A DNA stretch of 64,000 nt from Ensifer canadensis (GTDB lineage Bacteria; Pseudomonadota; Alphaproteobacteria; Rhizobiales; Rhizobiaceae): contig NZ_CP083371.1 of assembly GCF_017488845.2 (NCBI RefSeq), forward strand, positions 1,736,001 through 1,800,000, written 5' to 3'. Each line of letters opens with the position of its first letter. Positions within the stretch are counted from its first letter, which is position 1. Under the pieces are notes generated by a model. The model had not been told where the DNA came from and made no database searches. It was given only the letters and a program-made list of their open reading frames with translations. Positions 50,236 to 59,149 of this stretch are shown here, one piece after another. The translations under genes were made by a program, and so were the position numbers.

Positions 50236-51036
50236 TTACCCTGCGGCTCGATATCGAACAGCAGGCGCGCTGAGCGAAAGGTTCGGCATGAGCTTTTGCC
50301 GCGCCGCTTCGTAAGCCTCCCAGTCGCGTGCGTCCGGAAGCGCCGGAATGGTGACCAACTCGCCGAGGTCAAAGCCTGCAAGCGAGGCATCCACCATATC
50401 CTCGGCGGACATGACGATCTCGGTCGGCACATGTTCCAGGGGCGTCCCGGCGATGCCCCAGAAATCGGTCGCCGTGGCACCCGGAAGAACGGCCTGGACG
50501 CGGATATTGTTGTCGGCAAGCTCCTTCTGGAGCGACAGGGTGAAGGCCAGCACGAAGGCTTTGCTCCCGCCATACACACCATTCAGCAGCTCCGGTGCGA
50601 TACCGACGATCGAGGCGATGTTGATGATCGCGCCGGTGCCACGCTTCACGAAGCCGGGCACCGCAGCATAGGTCAACCGCGTCAGCGCATTGACGTTCAG
50701 CGTGATTAGCTCTTCCATCTTGTCGATATCGGACGCCAACAGCGGGGCGGTCGCACCGACGCCGGCATTGTTGACCAGCGTGGTTATGCTGGCATCGGTA
50801 TGTAGCACTTGCTCTACGCGACCGAGATCGTCCTTGTTGCCGAGGTCCGCTCCGATCACTTCGACAGCGCGACCTGTCTCGTCGGTGAGCCGCTTGGCGA
50901 GCGCATTGAGACGCGCCTTGTTGCGGGCCACGAGGATCAGGTCATAGCCCCGGCGCGCCAGCCGATCGGCGTAAATCGCGCCGATACCAGAAGAAGCGCC
51001 GGTAATCAGTGCGGTATCCTTCGAATTCCCAGTCAT
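50236..51036 (-). CDS. Short-chain dehydrogenase/reductase
   Basis: A 266-residue classical SDR. NAD(P) site TGASSGIGAIYADRLARRG (about 10-28), NNAG, and YGGSK as the catalytic Tyr-Lys pair. The C-terminal region is of the kind annotated as oxidoreductase with DltE-like resemblance. It is the first gene of the leftward set with the epoxide hydrolase, VOC protein and GlxA-type regulator. A carbonyl or diol substrate linked to the epoxide hydrolase reaction is plausible, not proven. Confidence 0.87.
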   Translation of the reverse strand: MTGNSKDTALITGASSGIGAIYADRLARRGYDLILVARNKARLNALAKRLTDETGRAVEVIGADLGNKDDLGRVEQVLHTDASITTLVNNAGVGATAPLLASDIDKMEELITLNVNALTRLTYAAVPGFVKRGTGAIINIASIVGIAPELLNGVYGGSKAFVLAFTLSLQKELADNNIRVQAVLPGATATDFWGIAGTPLEHVPTEIVMSAEDMVDASLAGFDLGELVTIPALPDARDWEAYEAARQKLMPNLSLSAPAVRYRAAG

Positions 51037-51361
51037 GACAATCTCCATCAGGTTGAATTTCCAGCCCTGATGTTAAGACGAAGCCTGCCCGTCTCAAATG
51101 TCGTATATCCGTCAATTTAGGACGCGCGCCCAGCGCCCGGCTCGAATACGAGGAGCGTTCAGCGCGCCGGCACGAAGGATGGCGGTCGGCTCGCTTGAAC
51201 TCTTTCAGCGCAAGCGCGACACAGCAGACGACATCCTGTCGTCTGACTGCTTCACGGGGCCGTCTTCGACGATCTCGACCAGCGTTATGATCCGATTGGC
51301 CGGCGGACAGGCTTGGCACGTGGGCGCCGGCGCGGCCCCGGTGGCGCGCGCCGGACCGCAA
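51037..51361. promoter_or_regulatory. Upstream region of the SDR/epoxide hydrolase set
   Basis: 325 bp. Near 51095-51120 an AT-rich patch with TTGACGGATATA on the minus strand is a likely promoter for the SDR. The rest shows no supported gene. Confidence 0.35.
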
Positions 51362-51556
51362 CTAGGCCTGCAGAAACGTCAGCAGCGTCATGGTAGCACA
51401 GCCGGACGAAGCCGGGTTCTGGCCGATAACCAGCCGATCGTCCATGACGGTAAAATCGGCCCATTCGCCAGCTTTTTCATAATGGCCGCCCAGACGTTTC
51501 AGTTCGTGCTCGACGAGGAAGGGCCTCGTGACCAACAAATCCTCGCTTCGGTCCAC
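51362..51556 (-). pseudogene. DJ-1/PfpI-family protein, C-terminal remnant
   Basis: About 64 residues (DLLVTRPFLVEHELKRLGG, VMDDRLVIGQNPASS) match the C-terminus of type 1 glutamine amidotransferase-like DJ-1/PfpI proteins. The remaining two thirds, including the nucleophile Cys, are missing upstream, where the sequence is unrelated. Such genes are often found beside GlxA-type regulators and epoxide hydrolases, so this may be a lost member of the same cluster, cut by the insertion of the IS91-family element to the right. Confidence 0.65.
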
Positions 51557-52092
51557 TCAAGTACAGGCTGTCCTATCCTCGGGTGTAGCCTTCCCTCTCC
51601 CTTGATCCGATCGACCGCCAACATCCGTCAACATAGACTCCGCCACGTGACACGTCTCAATCACGCAAAACAGGAGCGCATCATGTCGCAGGCAGAGCTG
51701 GTCGCCTGGTATGACCTGCACCGCTCGAAGGCGACGCCGAAAAACGACTGGAGCTGATGGCCATGGCCTCGGATGAGGCCACCCCGCGCGCCTGCGCGCT
51801 GCTGTGTCAGAATGCCCTCGCCGTCCTGCGGGTAGCGACGCTCATTGGTACCTTCTTGCGCGACGGCGTCGGCTTCTGGCTGGTGACGGGTTTGTGCGCA
51901 GCCCCTATGGCTGCGGCTCGCATCCGTTGGCCGCTTTGCGCCATAGAACGAACCCGCTCGCGCGGGAGGGGCGCGGGCTGAGGCGTGTGCCTCGTTGAAG
52001 GCATCGGTGAGGCTTTGATCGATCAGAGGTGACGGGCGGACGAAGACCTCCGAGCATGAAGGGGTCAACCTTCAGCTTGAGAGGAGCATCCG
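51557..52092. other. Left flank of the IS91-family element
   Basis: 536 bp without a supported gene. A 24-codon ORF at 51683-51757 (MSQAELVAWYDLHRSKATP...) has an AGGAG site but no recognisable family and may be a cut gene start. GC-rich inverted sequences near 51955-51980 could belong to the left end of the element, whose exact boundary is unresolved. Confidence 0.35.
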
Positions 52093-53001
52093 ATGACCGT
52101 CCCCCATTCACATCCGTCCGGCAGCGCGCTTCGTGAGCGCATGATCGAAGACATGTCCATGCGCGGCTTCACCGAGGACACGCGCCGTGACTATATCCGT
52201 TGCGTGAAGGCACTTGCCACCTTCATCGGCCGTTCCCCGGACACGGCGACGGCTGAAGATCTGCGCCGGTTCCAGTTGCACCAAACCCAGATGGGCATGC
52301 ATCCGCCGAGCATCAACAGTTCGGTCTCGGCGCTGCGCTTCTTCTTCACCGTGACGATCGACCGGCCCGATCTGTCTCGCCGCCTGACCCTGATCCATCA
52401 GCCGCGCAAGCTGCCGCTGGTGCTGAGCGTCGCGGAGGTAGTACGGCTGCTCGACGCCGCACCGGGGCCGAAGTACAAGGCTGCCCTCGGCACGGCCTAT
52501 GGCGCCGGATTGCGGGTGTCGGAGATCGTGGCGCTCAAGGTGACCGATATCGACTCGACACGCATGCTGATCCGCGTCGAACAGGGCAAGGGGCGCAAGG
52601 ATCGCCACGCCATGCTGTCGCCGCAACTGCTCGAGTTGCTGCGGGCTTGGTGGCGCGAAGGCAAGCGCCGCGGCGTAATGCTGCCGCAGGGCTGGCTGTT
52701 TCCGGGCCGCAACCCGATCACGCCACTCTCCACGCGGCAGATGAACCGCGTCGTCCATACCGCCGCGCAAGCCGCCAAGATCAAGAAGCGGGTGACGCCG
52801 CACACGCTGCGCCACAGCTTCGCCACGCATCTGCTGGAGCAGGACGTCGACATCCGCGTCATCCAGGTCCTGCTCGGCCATGCCAAACTTGATACGACCG
52901 CGCTCTATGCCCGCGTCGCCACCAAGACCATCCGCGCCGTGATGAGCCCGCTCGACCGGATCAGACTTCTGACAGAGAACGAGACCAGACCGGACGCGTG
53001 A
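52093..53001 (+). CDS. Tyrosine recombinase (integrase) of the IS91-family element
   Basis: A 302-residue phage-integrase-family recombinase. An N-terminal SAM-like core-binding domain (about 12-95) precedes the catalytic domain with Arg in YGAGLRVSEI (about 139), HTLRHSFATHLLE (His/Arg box, about 236), LLGHAKLDTT and the nucleophile Tyr in ALYARV (about 272). All catalytic residues appear present. In several rhizobial IS91-type elements such a gene precedes the transposase. Its role, perhaps resolution or circle integration, is not settled. Confidence 0.9.
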   Translation: MTVPHSHPSGSALRERMIEDMSMRGFTEDTRRDYIRCVKALATFIGRSPDTATAEDLRRFQLHQTQMGMHPPSINSSVSALRFFFTVTIDRPDLSRRLTLIHQPRKLPLVLSVAEVVRLLDAAPGPKYKAALGTAYGAGLRVSEIVALKVTDIDSTRMLIRVEQGKGRKDRHAMLSPQLLELLRAWWREGKRRGVMLPQGWLFPGRNPITPLSTRQMNRVVHTAAQAAKIKKRVTPHTLRHSFATHLLEQDVDIRVIQVLLGHAKLDTTALYARVATKTIRAVMSPLDRIRLLTENETRPDA

Positions 53002-53004
53002 CGC

Positions 53005-54219
53005 GTGGCGGTGAGCCGCCCGTTACTAGAGGTCGCCGATATCTTCCACCGCCATGGCGCCGCCTGGCGCACGGCCCATGCCGGTCACTTGAGCCTCGGC
53101 CAGTTGAAGGTGATGGCGGCGATCGAGAACTGCCGCACCGCAGCCCTCGGCGGTCACGTCGAGGCATGCGAGGACTGCGGCCATAGCCGCATCGCCTACA
53201 ACAGTTGCCGCAATCGGCACTGCCCCAAGTGCCAGGATGCGGCGGCAAGGGAATGGCTCGCCGCGCGCCAGGCCGATCTGCTGCCCGTCGGCTACTTCCA
53301 TGTCGTCTTCACACTGCCGGTCGAGATCGCCGACATCGCCTTTCACAACAAGGCGGTCATTTATGGTCTCCTGTTCCATGCCGCCGCGCAGGCCATGCTC
53401 ACCATCGCGGCCGATCCCAAGCACCTGGGCGCCCACATCGGCATCACCGCCGTGCTGCATACGTGGGGCTCGGCGATGACCCATCATCCGCATGTCCACA
53501 TGATCGTGCCCGGCGGCGGCATCGCGCTCGATGGTGAGCGATGGGTGTCCTGCCGGCCCGGCTTCCTCCTGCCCGTGCGCGTGCTCTCAAGGCTGTTCCG
53601 CCGCCTCTTCCTGGCGAAGCTCACTGAGGCCCATGCCGCCGGCCAGCTGAAGTTCTTCGGCGATCATGCGAGCTTAAGCGAGCGCAGCTCCTTTGTTAAA
53701 TTCCTGGTGCCGCTCAGAAAAAAGAACTGGTTCGTCTACGCCAAGCCACCCTTCGCCGGACCCGAGGCCGTTCTGGCGTATCTGTCGCGCTACACCCATC
53801 GCGTCGCCATCTCCAACAGCCGGCTGATCGCGCTCGATGGCTCTGGTGTGACGTTCCGCTACAAGGACTACCGTCGCAGCGGTGACGAGCGTTATCGGGC
53901 CATGACGCTCGATCCAGATGAATTCATTCGCCGCTTCCTGCTTCACGTGCTGCCCATGGGCTTCCATCGCATCCGACACTATGGACTGCTTGCCAGCGCC
54001 GGCCGCGCGGCAAATGTCGCCCGCGCCCGCGTGCTTCTCGCCGCGCCCCAGCCTGAAATCGGCCGATCCGATGATGCCGATACTGCTGCCCCACCAGACT
54101 GGCGGCCGCCCTGTCCGTGCTGCGGCGGGCGCATGATCATCATCGAGACCTTCGAGCGCGACAACCACGCCCAAGCACCGCCATCCGCCGCCTCAACAAC
54201 AAGGCCCCAAACGCCATGA
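53005..54219 (+). CDS. IS91-family HUH transposase
   Basis: A 404-residue rolling-circle transposase. An N-terminal zinc-binding region (CEDCGHSRIAYNSCRNRHCPKC, spread over about 52-75) precedes the HUH motif HPHVHMI (about 160) and the catalytic tyrosine pair in YLSRYTHR (about 258-262). The C-terminus has CPCCGGRM, another zinc knuckle. It probably starts with GTG or the ATG-like codon three bases after the integrase stop, so the genes are coupled. All catalytic motifs are intact, so it may still be active. Confidence 0.9.
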   Translation: MAVSRPLLEVADIFHRHGAAWRTAHAGHLSLGQLKVMAAIENCRTAALGGHVEACEDCGHSRIAYNSCRNRHCPKCQDAAAREWLAARQADLLPVGYFHVVFTLPVEIADIAFHNKAVIYGLLFHAAAQAMLTIAADPKHLGAHIGITAVLHTWGSAMTHHPHVHMIVPGGGIALDGERWVSCRPGFLLPVRVLSRLFRRLFLAKLTEAHAAGQLKFFGDHASLSERSSFVKFLVPLRKKNWFVYAKPPFAGPEAVLAYLSRYTHRVAISNSRLIALDGSGVTFRYKDYRRSGDERYRAMTLDPDEFIRRFLLHVLPMGFHRIRHYGLLASAGRAANVARARVLLAAPQPEIGRSDDADTAAPPDWRPPCPCCGGRMIIIETFERDNHAQAPPSAASTTRPQTP

Positions 54220-54668
54220 CCGCGACCCGCCCGTCACGCACCATTCCTGCCCAGGAACCTCGTCGTCCCCGGAAGGATAACTTCGTCCGCCCGCGTCGAA
54301 CGTCGCAACTAAACACACCAAATCGACCTCGCTGGAACCACCAGGCCGCAGCATGCGCGGCACCGGCGAAGTTCGCTCCGACCTCACCATGATCATTACC
54401 ACCCCTCAGCCGCACTTCGGCCGAACACCACCCAACGAAAACGACAAATCCCCATAGACCGGCAACCGCGCTTTCCATCCCGCGGGTTCTTTCACTGGAG
54501 GCTTTCGGACGCCGGCCCGAGCCAGGCCAACGCGTGGAGCGCCAGCATCCGAAACCCATCACACAAGCGGTCGTCCTATGCCTCGCAAGATTTATGGGGC
54601 CGGCACGGGTGATTTCCGACGCGTAGAGTGTAATCTGGCAAACCGTCGAGCACGTGGAGAGAGCGCCA
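54220..54668. other. Right flank of the IS91-family element
   Basis: About 450 bp without a supported gene. Part of it should be the origin end (oriIS) of the element. No matching sequence to the left flank could be identified by eye. Confidence 0.35.
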
Positions 54669-55007
54669 ATGCCCCGTTTTCTTGCCGTTTACACCATGAA
54701 GCCCGAAGACCTCGCCTCCTTTCGGAGGCTGCCCAAAGCCGAGCAGGACGCGATCGACGCCGTCGGCATAGAACAGTGGGCCGCGTGGGAGAACAGAAAC
54801 GCCGCATCCATCCTTGATCGTGGTGGCATGGTCGGCAAGACGACGCGTATAACGAAGGACGGTGTCGCCAACGCCGTGAACCCCTTCTGCGGTTACCTTG
54901 TCGTCGAAGCGGAAACCATCGACGCTGCGGCACGGCTGTTCAAAGACCACCCGCACATCACCGTGTTTCCAGGTGACGGCGTAGATATCATGCCCTTTTT
55001 AACATGA
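54669..55007 (+). CDS. YciI-like small protein
   Basis: A 112-residue protein. MPRFLAVYTMKPEDLASFRR, AAWENRNAASILDRGGMVG and AARLFKDHPHITVFPGDGVD follow the dimeric alpha-beta barrel pattern of the YciI/YCII-related family (the His of HPHIT fits the family active-site region). Function unknown. The ATG at 54669 is preceded by GGAGAGA. It lies in the transposon-rich region between the IS91 and IS5 elements but appears intact. Confidence 0.7.
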   Translation: MPRFLAVYTMKPEDLASFRRLPKAEQDAIDAVGIEQWAAWENRNAASILDRGGMVGKTTRITKDGVANAVNPFCGYLVVEAETIDAAARLFKDHPHITVFPGDGVDIMPFLT

Positions 55008-55104
55008 ACTCCTCCGGGTCAGCATCAGCCGTCGGCGGTTCCCCCATCTGAGGCGGCGGAGGCCGCGAACGGCAGCTTATGGCAAGAAGCAATCGTTGGT
55101 GGCA

Positions 55105-55290
55105 TTAGCTACATAATTCCTCAAACTCCGATGGTAGGACTCTGATAGATTGCCTCCGGCTGGCCAACGCCACGATCAGGATCTGGCCAGCCGACATGAT
55201 CTGTTGGCCGAAGGCATCGCAGCTTCGATCGAAATCGTCCGCTTTTAGCGCATTCCCTCGCCCGTCGACGGCCGATGCGCAGGGCCGCAA
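55105..55290 (-). CDS. Possible small hypothetical protein
   Basis: A 61-residue open frame (ADDFDRSCDAFGQQIMSAGQ, then RRQSIRVLPSEFEELCS) with a balanced helical composition unlike the shadow frames around it. No family is recognised and the ribosome site is weak. I include it only as a possibility in a 435-bp stretch (55008-55443) that otherwise holds nothing I can name. Confidence 0.25.
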   Translation of the reverse strand: MRPCASAVDGRGNALKADDFDRSCDAFGQQIMSAGQILIVALASRRQSIRVLPSEFEELCS

Positions 55291-55443
55291 TTAAACGCGG
55301 TCAACGTCTCAAGACATTTGCCACAAGATCCCAGGAATGCGGAAGAAATTGATCTTCAAGTTCATATGCATAGGCAGCATTGGTGGCCTTCGCTACCGAA
55401 CTGCGTACGGTTCGTATCGGCTAGTTGGATTGCTACAGCGTAA

Positions 55444-56275
55444 ACTCATAAAATTTCTTGGCATTTATCGGCCGCCGTGATTCAAGGCTTCGAAATAGGG
55501 AAGCATTTGATGACGCGTCGTCGCTACGAACTGACTGACCACGAATGGTCGATCATATCGCCGTTGTTGCCCAACAAGCCACGCGGTGTTGCCCGCGTTG
55601 ATGATCGGCGGGTATTGAATGGCATCCTCTGGCGGTTTCGAACGGGCTCGCCTTGGGCGGAAGTTCCGGAACGCTATGGCCCGCCGACGACCTGTTACAA
55701 CCGCTTCGTCCGCTGGCGCAAAGCCGGGGTATGGGATCGGCTTCTTGAAGCGGTGTCCAAGGCCTACGATGGCGACATCGTCATGATCGACTCGACCTGT
55801 GTCCGCGTTCACCAGCACGCGGCCACGGGAAAAAAGGGGATGGAGACGATGGTGGCATGGGACGTTCCCGCGGCGGGCTTACGAGCAAAATCCACGCGCT
55901 CGTCGATGCCGAAGGTCGCCCCGTCAATCTGCGTCTGACTGGTGGACAGATCGCCGATTGTGCCGAAGCCGACGCGCTGACGGATGAGCTTGGCGAGGGG
56001 GACATCCTGCTGGCCGACAAGGGTTATGACACGAATGCGATTCGGGCCAAGGCCGCCGAGCGAAAGGCCTGGGCCAACATCCCGCCGAAGAGTAATCGCA
56101 AGGGCTCTTTCGTGTTTTCGCGCTGGGTCTATCGGCAACGCAATCTCGTGGAACGGTTCTTCAACAGGATCAAGCAGTTCCGAGGCATCGCAACCCGATA
56201 TGACAAGCGCCCGGAAAACTACCTCGCCGCCGTAAAGCTCGTCGCAACAAGAATATGGTGCCAAAGTTTATGAGT
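55444..56275 (+). mobile_element. IS5-family (IS427-type) insertion sequence
   Basis: An 832-bp element with imperfect terminal inverted repeats starting ACTCATAAA at 55444 and, inverted, ending at 56275 (TTTATGAGT). Length, two overlapping reading frames and the DDE transposase fit the IS427 group of the IS5 family. I see no clear target duplication, so the exact ends could shift by a base or two. Confidence 0.85.
55510..56273 (+). CDS. IS5-family transposase, joined by -1 frameshift
   Basis: Frame A (55510 onward) encodes the HTH and first catalytic part (MTRRRYELTDHEWSIISPLL, then DIVMIDSTCVRVHQHAATG). At 55830-55836 the heptamer A AAA AAG lies in the frame A register; a -1 slip there joins to the frame reading KKGDGDDGGMGRSRGGLTSK, then LLADKGYDTNAI and NLVERFFNRIKQFRGIATRY, which holds the second Asp and the Glu. 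The fusion product would be about 254 residues, normal for the group. Frame A without the slip runs on to 55938. The last codons form part of the right inverted repeat. Confidence 0.88.
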
Positions 56276-56484
56276 CGACGTCGTAGGGCAAACTGGCGGA
56301 AGGTCTAGGACCACCTACCCCTTCGTCGAGAGCAAACATCGTGAGAACAGCGCCCTGGGGCGATCGCCCGTTGCGCGTGATCTGATTACGCATTGCAGCG
56401 CAATACCGTCCCGATCTCTTGCGGCCTTTCCCAGGCGATCTCTTTTTTTGTGCCGCGGTCGCCAGAACCACCAAGGAGACCAAA

Positions 56485-56886
56485 ATGAAGTCCATCCTAC
56501 GCACCATGCTCGTTTCGGCCATTATCGGCTTCGGGATCTTGCCAGTCGCGGCTGAAGACGGCGCAAAGGTCACGCCATTGATGTCCAAGGATTTGCAAGA
56601 CTATCCGGGAAAAGAGGGACTGATGCTGTCCGTAGAGTATCAGCCAGGCGGCTCCTCACCCGTCCACCGACACGAAGCCCACGCATTCGTGTACGTGCTG
56701 GAGGGCTCGATCGTCATGCAGGTTAAGGGCGGCGAAGAAGTCACCGTTGCTCCTGGAGAAACCTACTACGAGGGCCCCTCCGATATTCACCTGGTCAGCC
56801 GGAACGCGAGCAAGACGAGCCCGGCCAAGTTCATCGTAGTCCTGCTCAAGAAGAAGGACACGCCCGCTGTTATTCCAGTGGAGTGA
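56485..56886 (+). CDS. Secreted cupin-domain protein
   Basis: A 133-residue protein with a signal peptide (MKSILRTMLVSAIIGFGILPVAA, cleaved before EDG) and one cupin_2 barrel. GGSSPVHRHEAHAFVYVLEG is the first metal motif (two His and Glu pattern) and PGETYYEGPSDIHLV the second. The true start is the ATG at 56485 with AAGGAG eight bases upstream. It is followed 134 bp later by a carboxymuconolactone-decarboxylase-like gene; this pair recurs in oxidative or quinone stress loci. Substrate unknown. Confidence 0.8.
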   Translation: MKSILRTMLVSAIIGFGILPVAAEDGAKVTPLMSKDLQDYPGKEGLMLSVEYQPGGSSPVHRHEAHAFVYVLEGSIVMQVKGGEEVTVAPGETYYEGPSDIHLVSRNASKTSPAKFIVVLLKKKDTPAVIPVE

Positions 56887-57020
56887 TCGCGGCGAATATC
56901 GCGAAGCGGATCACCCCCATGGGACGACGGCCTGCTTCCCAAGTTCGTCACGTGCGAGCTCGCAACTGCACATTCGATGCATCTCACAGTCGATACTGAT
57001 CAACGAGAAGGAAAGAGACC

Positions 57021-57464
57021 ATGCAACCTCGTCAAAACGACTACTTCAAACTTGCGGAACCAGGCGTCAAACACCTCTTCGCGCTTGAGGGCGCTCTCAA
57101 AAACGGTCCGCTGGAGCCGAAACTGCTACACCTTGTCAAGTTGCGCGCATCACAAATCAATTCGTGTGTGTTCTGCATTCATCTGCACACCACAGAAGCC
57201 CTCAAAGACGGGGAAGAGCCCATGCGCCTCTATTTGCTGACGGGGTGGCGTGAGGCAACGCTTTACTCCCCGCGCGAGCGTGCTGCTCTCGCCTGGACGG
57301 AAGCGCTGACCAACCTCGCGCAGACTGGCGCTCCCGACGATGATTGGGCGCTGATTGAGGCTGCATTTACGGCAGAAGAGCGGTCCTGGTTGTCTCTTGC
57401 CATCGGTGCGATCAATCTTTGGAATCGGCTTCAGGTAGGGTTCAGGGCTACTCATCCCGCTTAA
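57021..57464 (+). CDS. AhpD-like (carboxymuconolactone decarboxylase family) protein
   Basis: A 147-residue all-helical protein. LLHLVKLRASQINSCVFCIHLH has the redox-active Cys49-x-x-Cys52 and His56 of the AhpD-like group, which reduce peroxides or partner proteins. The C-terminus AIGAINLWNRLQVGFR is typical. AAGGAAAG precedes the ATG. It may be in one transcript with the secreted cupin gene upstream. An antioxidant role is inferred from the family. Confidence 0.85.
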   Translation: MQPRQNDYFKLAEPGVKHLFALEGALKNGPLEPKLLHLVKLRASQINSCVFCIHLHTTEALKDGEEPMRLYLLTGWREATLYSPRERAALAWTEALTNLAQTGAPDDDWALIEAAFTAEERSWLSLAIGAINLWNRLQVGFRATHPA

Positions 57465-57604
57465 CGGCTCAACGTGCGCCACTGACACGGCGTCTTTGTG
57501 GCGTGGCGGTCCGAGCCGCCGCGCCTTTCTTGTCGGTTCGAGCCCGGAACGCATCATGAACCCCACGAGCCTCGAACCAACACTCGAAGAAATGCTGTAT
57601 CGCA

Positions 57605-58006
57605 TCAAGCAGCCGCGGGCATGGCAGCGCCTGTCGAAAACGAGAACCAGCCGGCGCATGAACTGCGCGCCATAGAGAGCGATCCGACCGAGGCCAGGGC
57701 CTCACCCGCTGATCCTGGCGCCAGCCGGTCCGCCGCCGCCAGCTCCACATCACTCCCGATCTTGACCCGGATCCGCTGGTCCTCGGTGACGGCGGCATTC
57801 CGTTCCGCCAGCCCACGCTGCAGCGAGACGGCGCATTCCACGGCGTCCACCACGCTGCCAAATTTGGCGCGCATCCCGTCGCCCATAAGCTTGAAAATCT
57901 GGCCGTGATGGCGGGCAATCTCCGGCTCAAACAGTTCCTTGCGTCCCGCACGAAGGCGCTCGAAACGACCGCCCTCAACAGCGCTTCTGGGGAACCCGCG
58001 TTTCAT
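57605..58006 (-). pseudogene. Class III adenylate/guanylate cyclase remnant
   Basis: The minus-strand frame contains IARHHGQIFKLMGDGMRAKF and GSVVDAVECAVSLQRGLAER, then EDQRIRVKIGSD. This is the part of a class III nucleotide cyclase catalytic domain around the second metal Asp (GDGM, normally GDG-x-L/M-A-x-F). After SDV the frame departs from the family, and neither the N-terminal regulatory part nor the rest of the catalytic domain is present. It is a gene fragment. Confidence 0.65.
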
Positions 58007-58136
58007 CCAACACTTCTACTGAACGCGCCAGGCAGTCCTTCGGTGCGATGTCCCATGTGAGCCCGATTGTTCGTGTGCCTCCCGCAAGTCGCTTGCAATG
58101 TGAGGGCCGTCGTCGAGGACAGCCCCACTCCCCACC

Positions 58137-58907
58137 TCAGGCGACGGACCATCCACCGTCCACCAGCAGGTTCGCGCCGGTGATTAGGCTCGCAGCTGGT
58201 GACGCAAGGAAGACCACGGCACCCACTACATCGTCGGTTTCACCGATCCGGCCGAGTGGAATGTGACCGAGCGTCGCTTGGCGATTGTCGGGATCGGATA
58301 GAAAAGGTGCGGTGCCATCGGTGTGGATGAAGGTCGGCGATACGGTATTTACCGTTACGTTGTAGCGCGCCCACTCGGCTGCAAGGCAGCGCGTCAGGTG
58401 ATTAATCGCCGCCTTGCTCATGCAATAGATCGCCTCGCCGCGCAGTGCCACTGTACCGGCCTGCGAGCTGATGTTGATGATCCGGCCCTCTTTACGCTCG
58501 ATCATGTGCCGACCTATTGCCTGCGTCATCAGAAAGGTGCCCTTGATGTTGACATCGAGTATCTGGTCAAGGTCCTTTTCCTCAACGAGTTCCGCGAGAT
58601 TGCCCGGAGCCACTCCGACATTGTTGATGAGGACGTCGATCCGACCGAACGTTGTAAGGGCCGCATCCACTGCTTGTGCGATATGCGCCTTATTGGGAAT
58701 GTCTAGCTCAACCGGGAGGACTTTGCCTCCGGCGCTCTCGAGTTCGCCAACCAGGCCAGCCGACGCCGCGATGTCGCGGACGCCCAGCACGATATCGGAC
58801 CCTGCTGCGGCACAGGCAATTGCGCAAGCACGACCGATGCCACGGCTCGCTCCCGTCACGAACGTCACTTTGCCGTCAAGGCTGAAATCCGGCGCGTTCT
58901 TCTGCAT
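58137..58907 (-). CDS. Short-chain dehydrogenase/reductase (FabG/glucose-dehydrogenase type)
   Basis: A 256-residue classical SDR. VTFVTGASRGIGRACAIACA (about 14-33), NNVG, the catalytic Ser in INISSQAG, and Tyr-x-x-x-Lys in YCMSKAA. The C-terminus ASLITGANLLVDGGWSVA is typical of FabG-like enzymes. The ATG at 58907 with GGGAGG upstream is preferred. Between a cyclase remnant and an L-lactate permease remnant it stands alone, so the metabolic role is unclear. Confidence 0.87.
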   Translation of the reverse strand: MQKNAPDFSLDGKVTFVTGASRGIGRACAIACAAAGSDIVLGVRDIAASAGLVGELESAGGKVLPVELDIPNKAHIAQAVDAALTTFGRIDVLINNVGVAPGNLAELVEEKDLDQILDVNIKGTFLMTQAIGRHMIERKEGRIINISSQAGTVALRGEAIYCMSKAAINHLTRCLAAEWARYNVTVNTVSPTFIHTDGTAPFLSDPDNRQATLGHIPLGRIGETDDVVGAVVFLASPAASLITGANLLVDGGWSVA

Positions 58908-59032
58908 TATGATACCTCCCTTGATAAAGCTCATTCATGGCAGCGTCGAAATGCGGATGCCAGACTTTCAACGCATGTTGCGGAGCATCCCTTGACCACG
59001 TCCGCAAGGGCCCGACCATAGAAACTCTGCTC

Positions 59033-59057
59033 TTGAAGGGTTTCGAACCGCTGACCT
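59033..59057 (+). repeat. 25-bp repeat, second copy
   Basis: Matches 46730-46754 at 24 of 25 positions, in the same orientation, 12.3 kb away. See the first copy for description. Confidence 0.5.
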
Positions 59058-59149
59058 TCGCTTCAGCGCGCTGCTTTGATTGGGTTCTCATCCGTAGCCA
59101 AGAAGTTTACAACAGAACCTGCTGGCGCTTGGGTTTGTCACACGATACT

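Larger units (their letters stand above)
52093..54219 (+). mobile_element. IS91-family element with accessory tyrosine recombinase
   Basis: Two adjacent genes, a tyrosine recombinase and a Y2-type HUH transposase, three bases apart and both intact. IS91-type elements move by rolling-circle transposition and lack terminal inverted repeats, so the ends cannot be set from sequence alone; the element probably extends on both sides (about 51.9-54.5 kb). It separates a DJ-1/PfpI remnant from an intact YciI-like gene. Confidence 0.8.

Noticed and set aside
58040..58136. A possible gene between the cyclase remnant and the SDR
   Set aside because: Too short, no start with a ribosome site, no similarity recognised.
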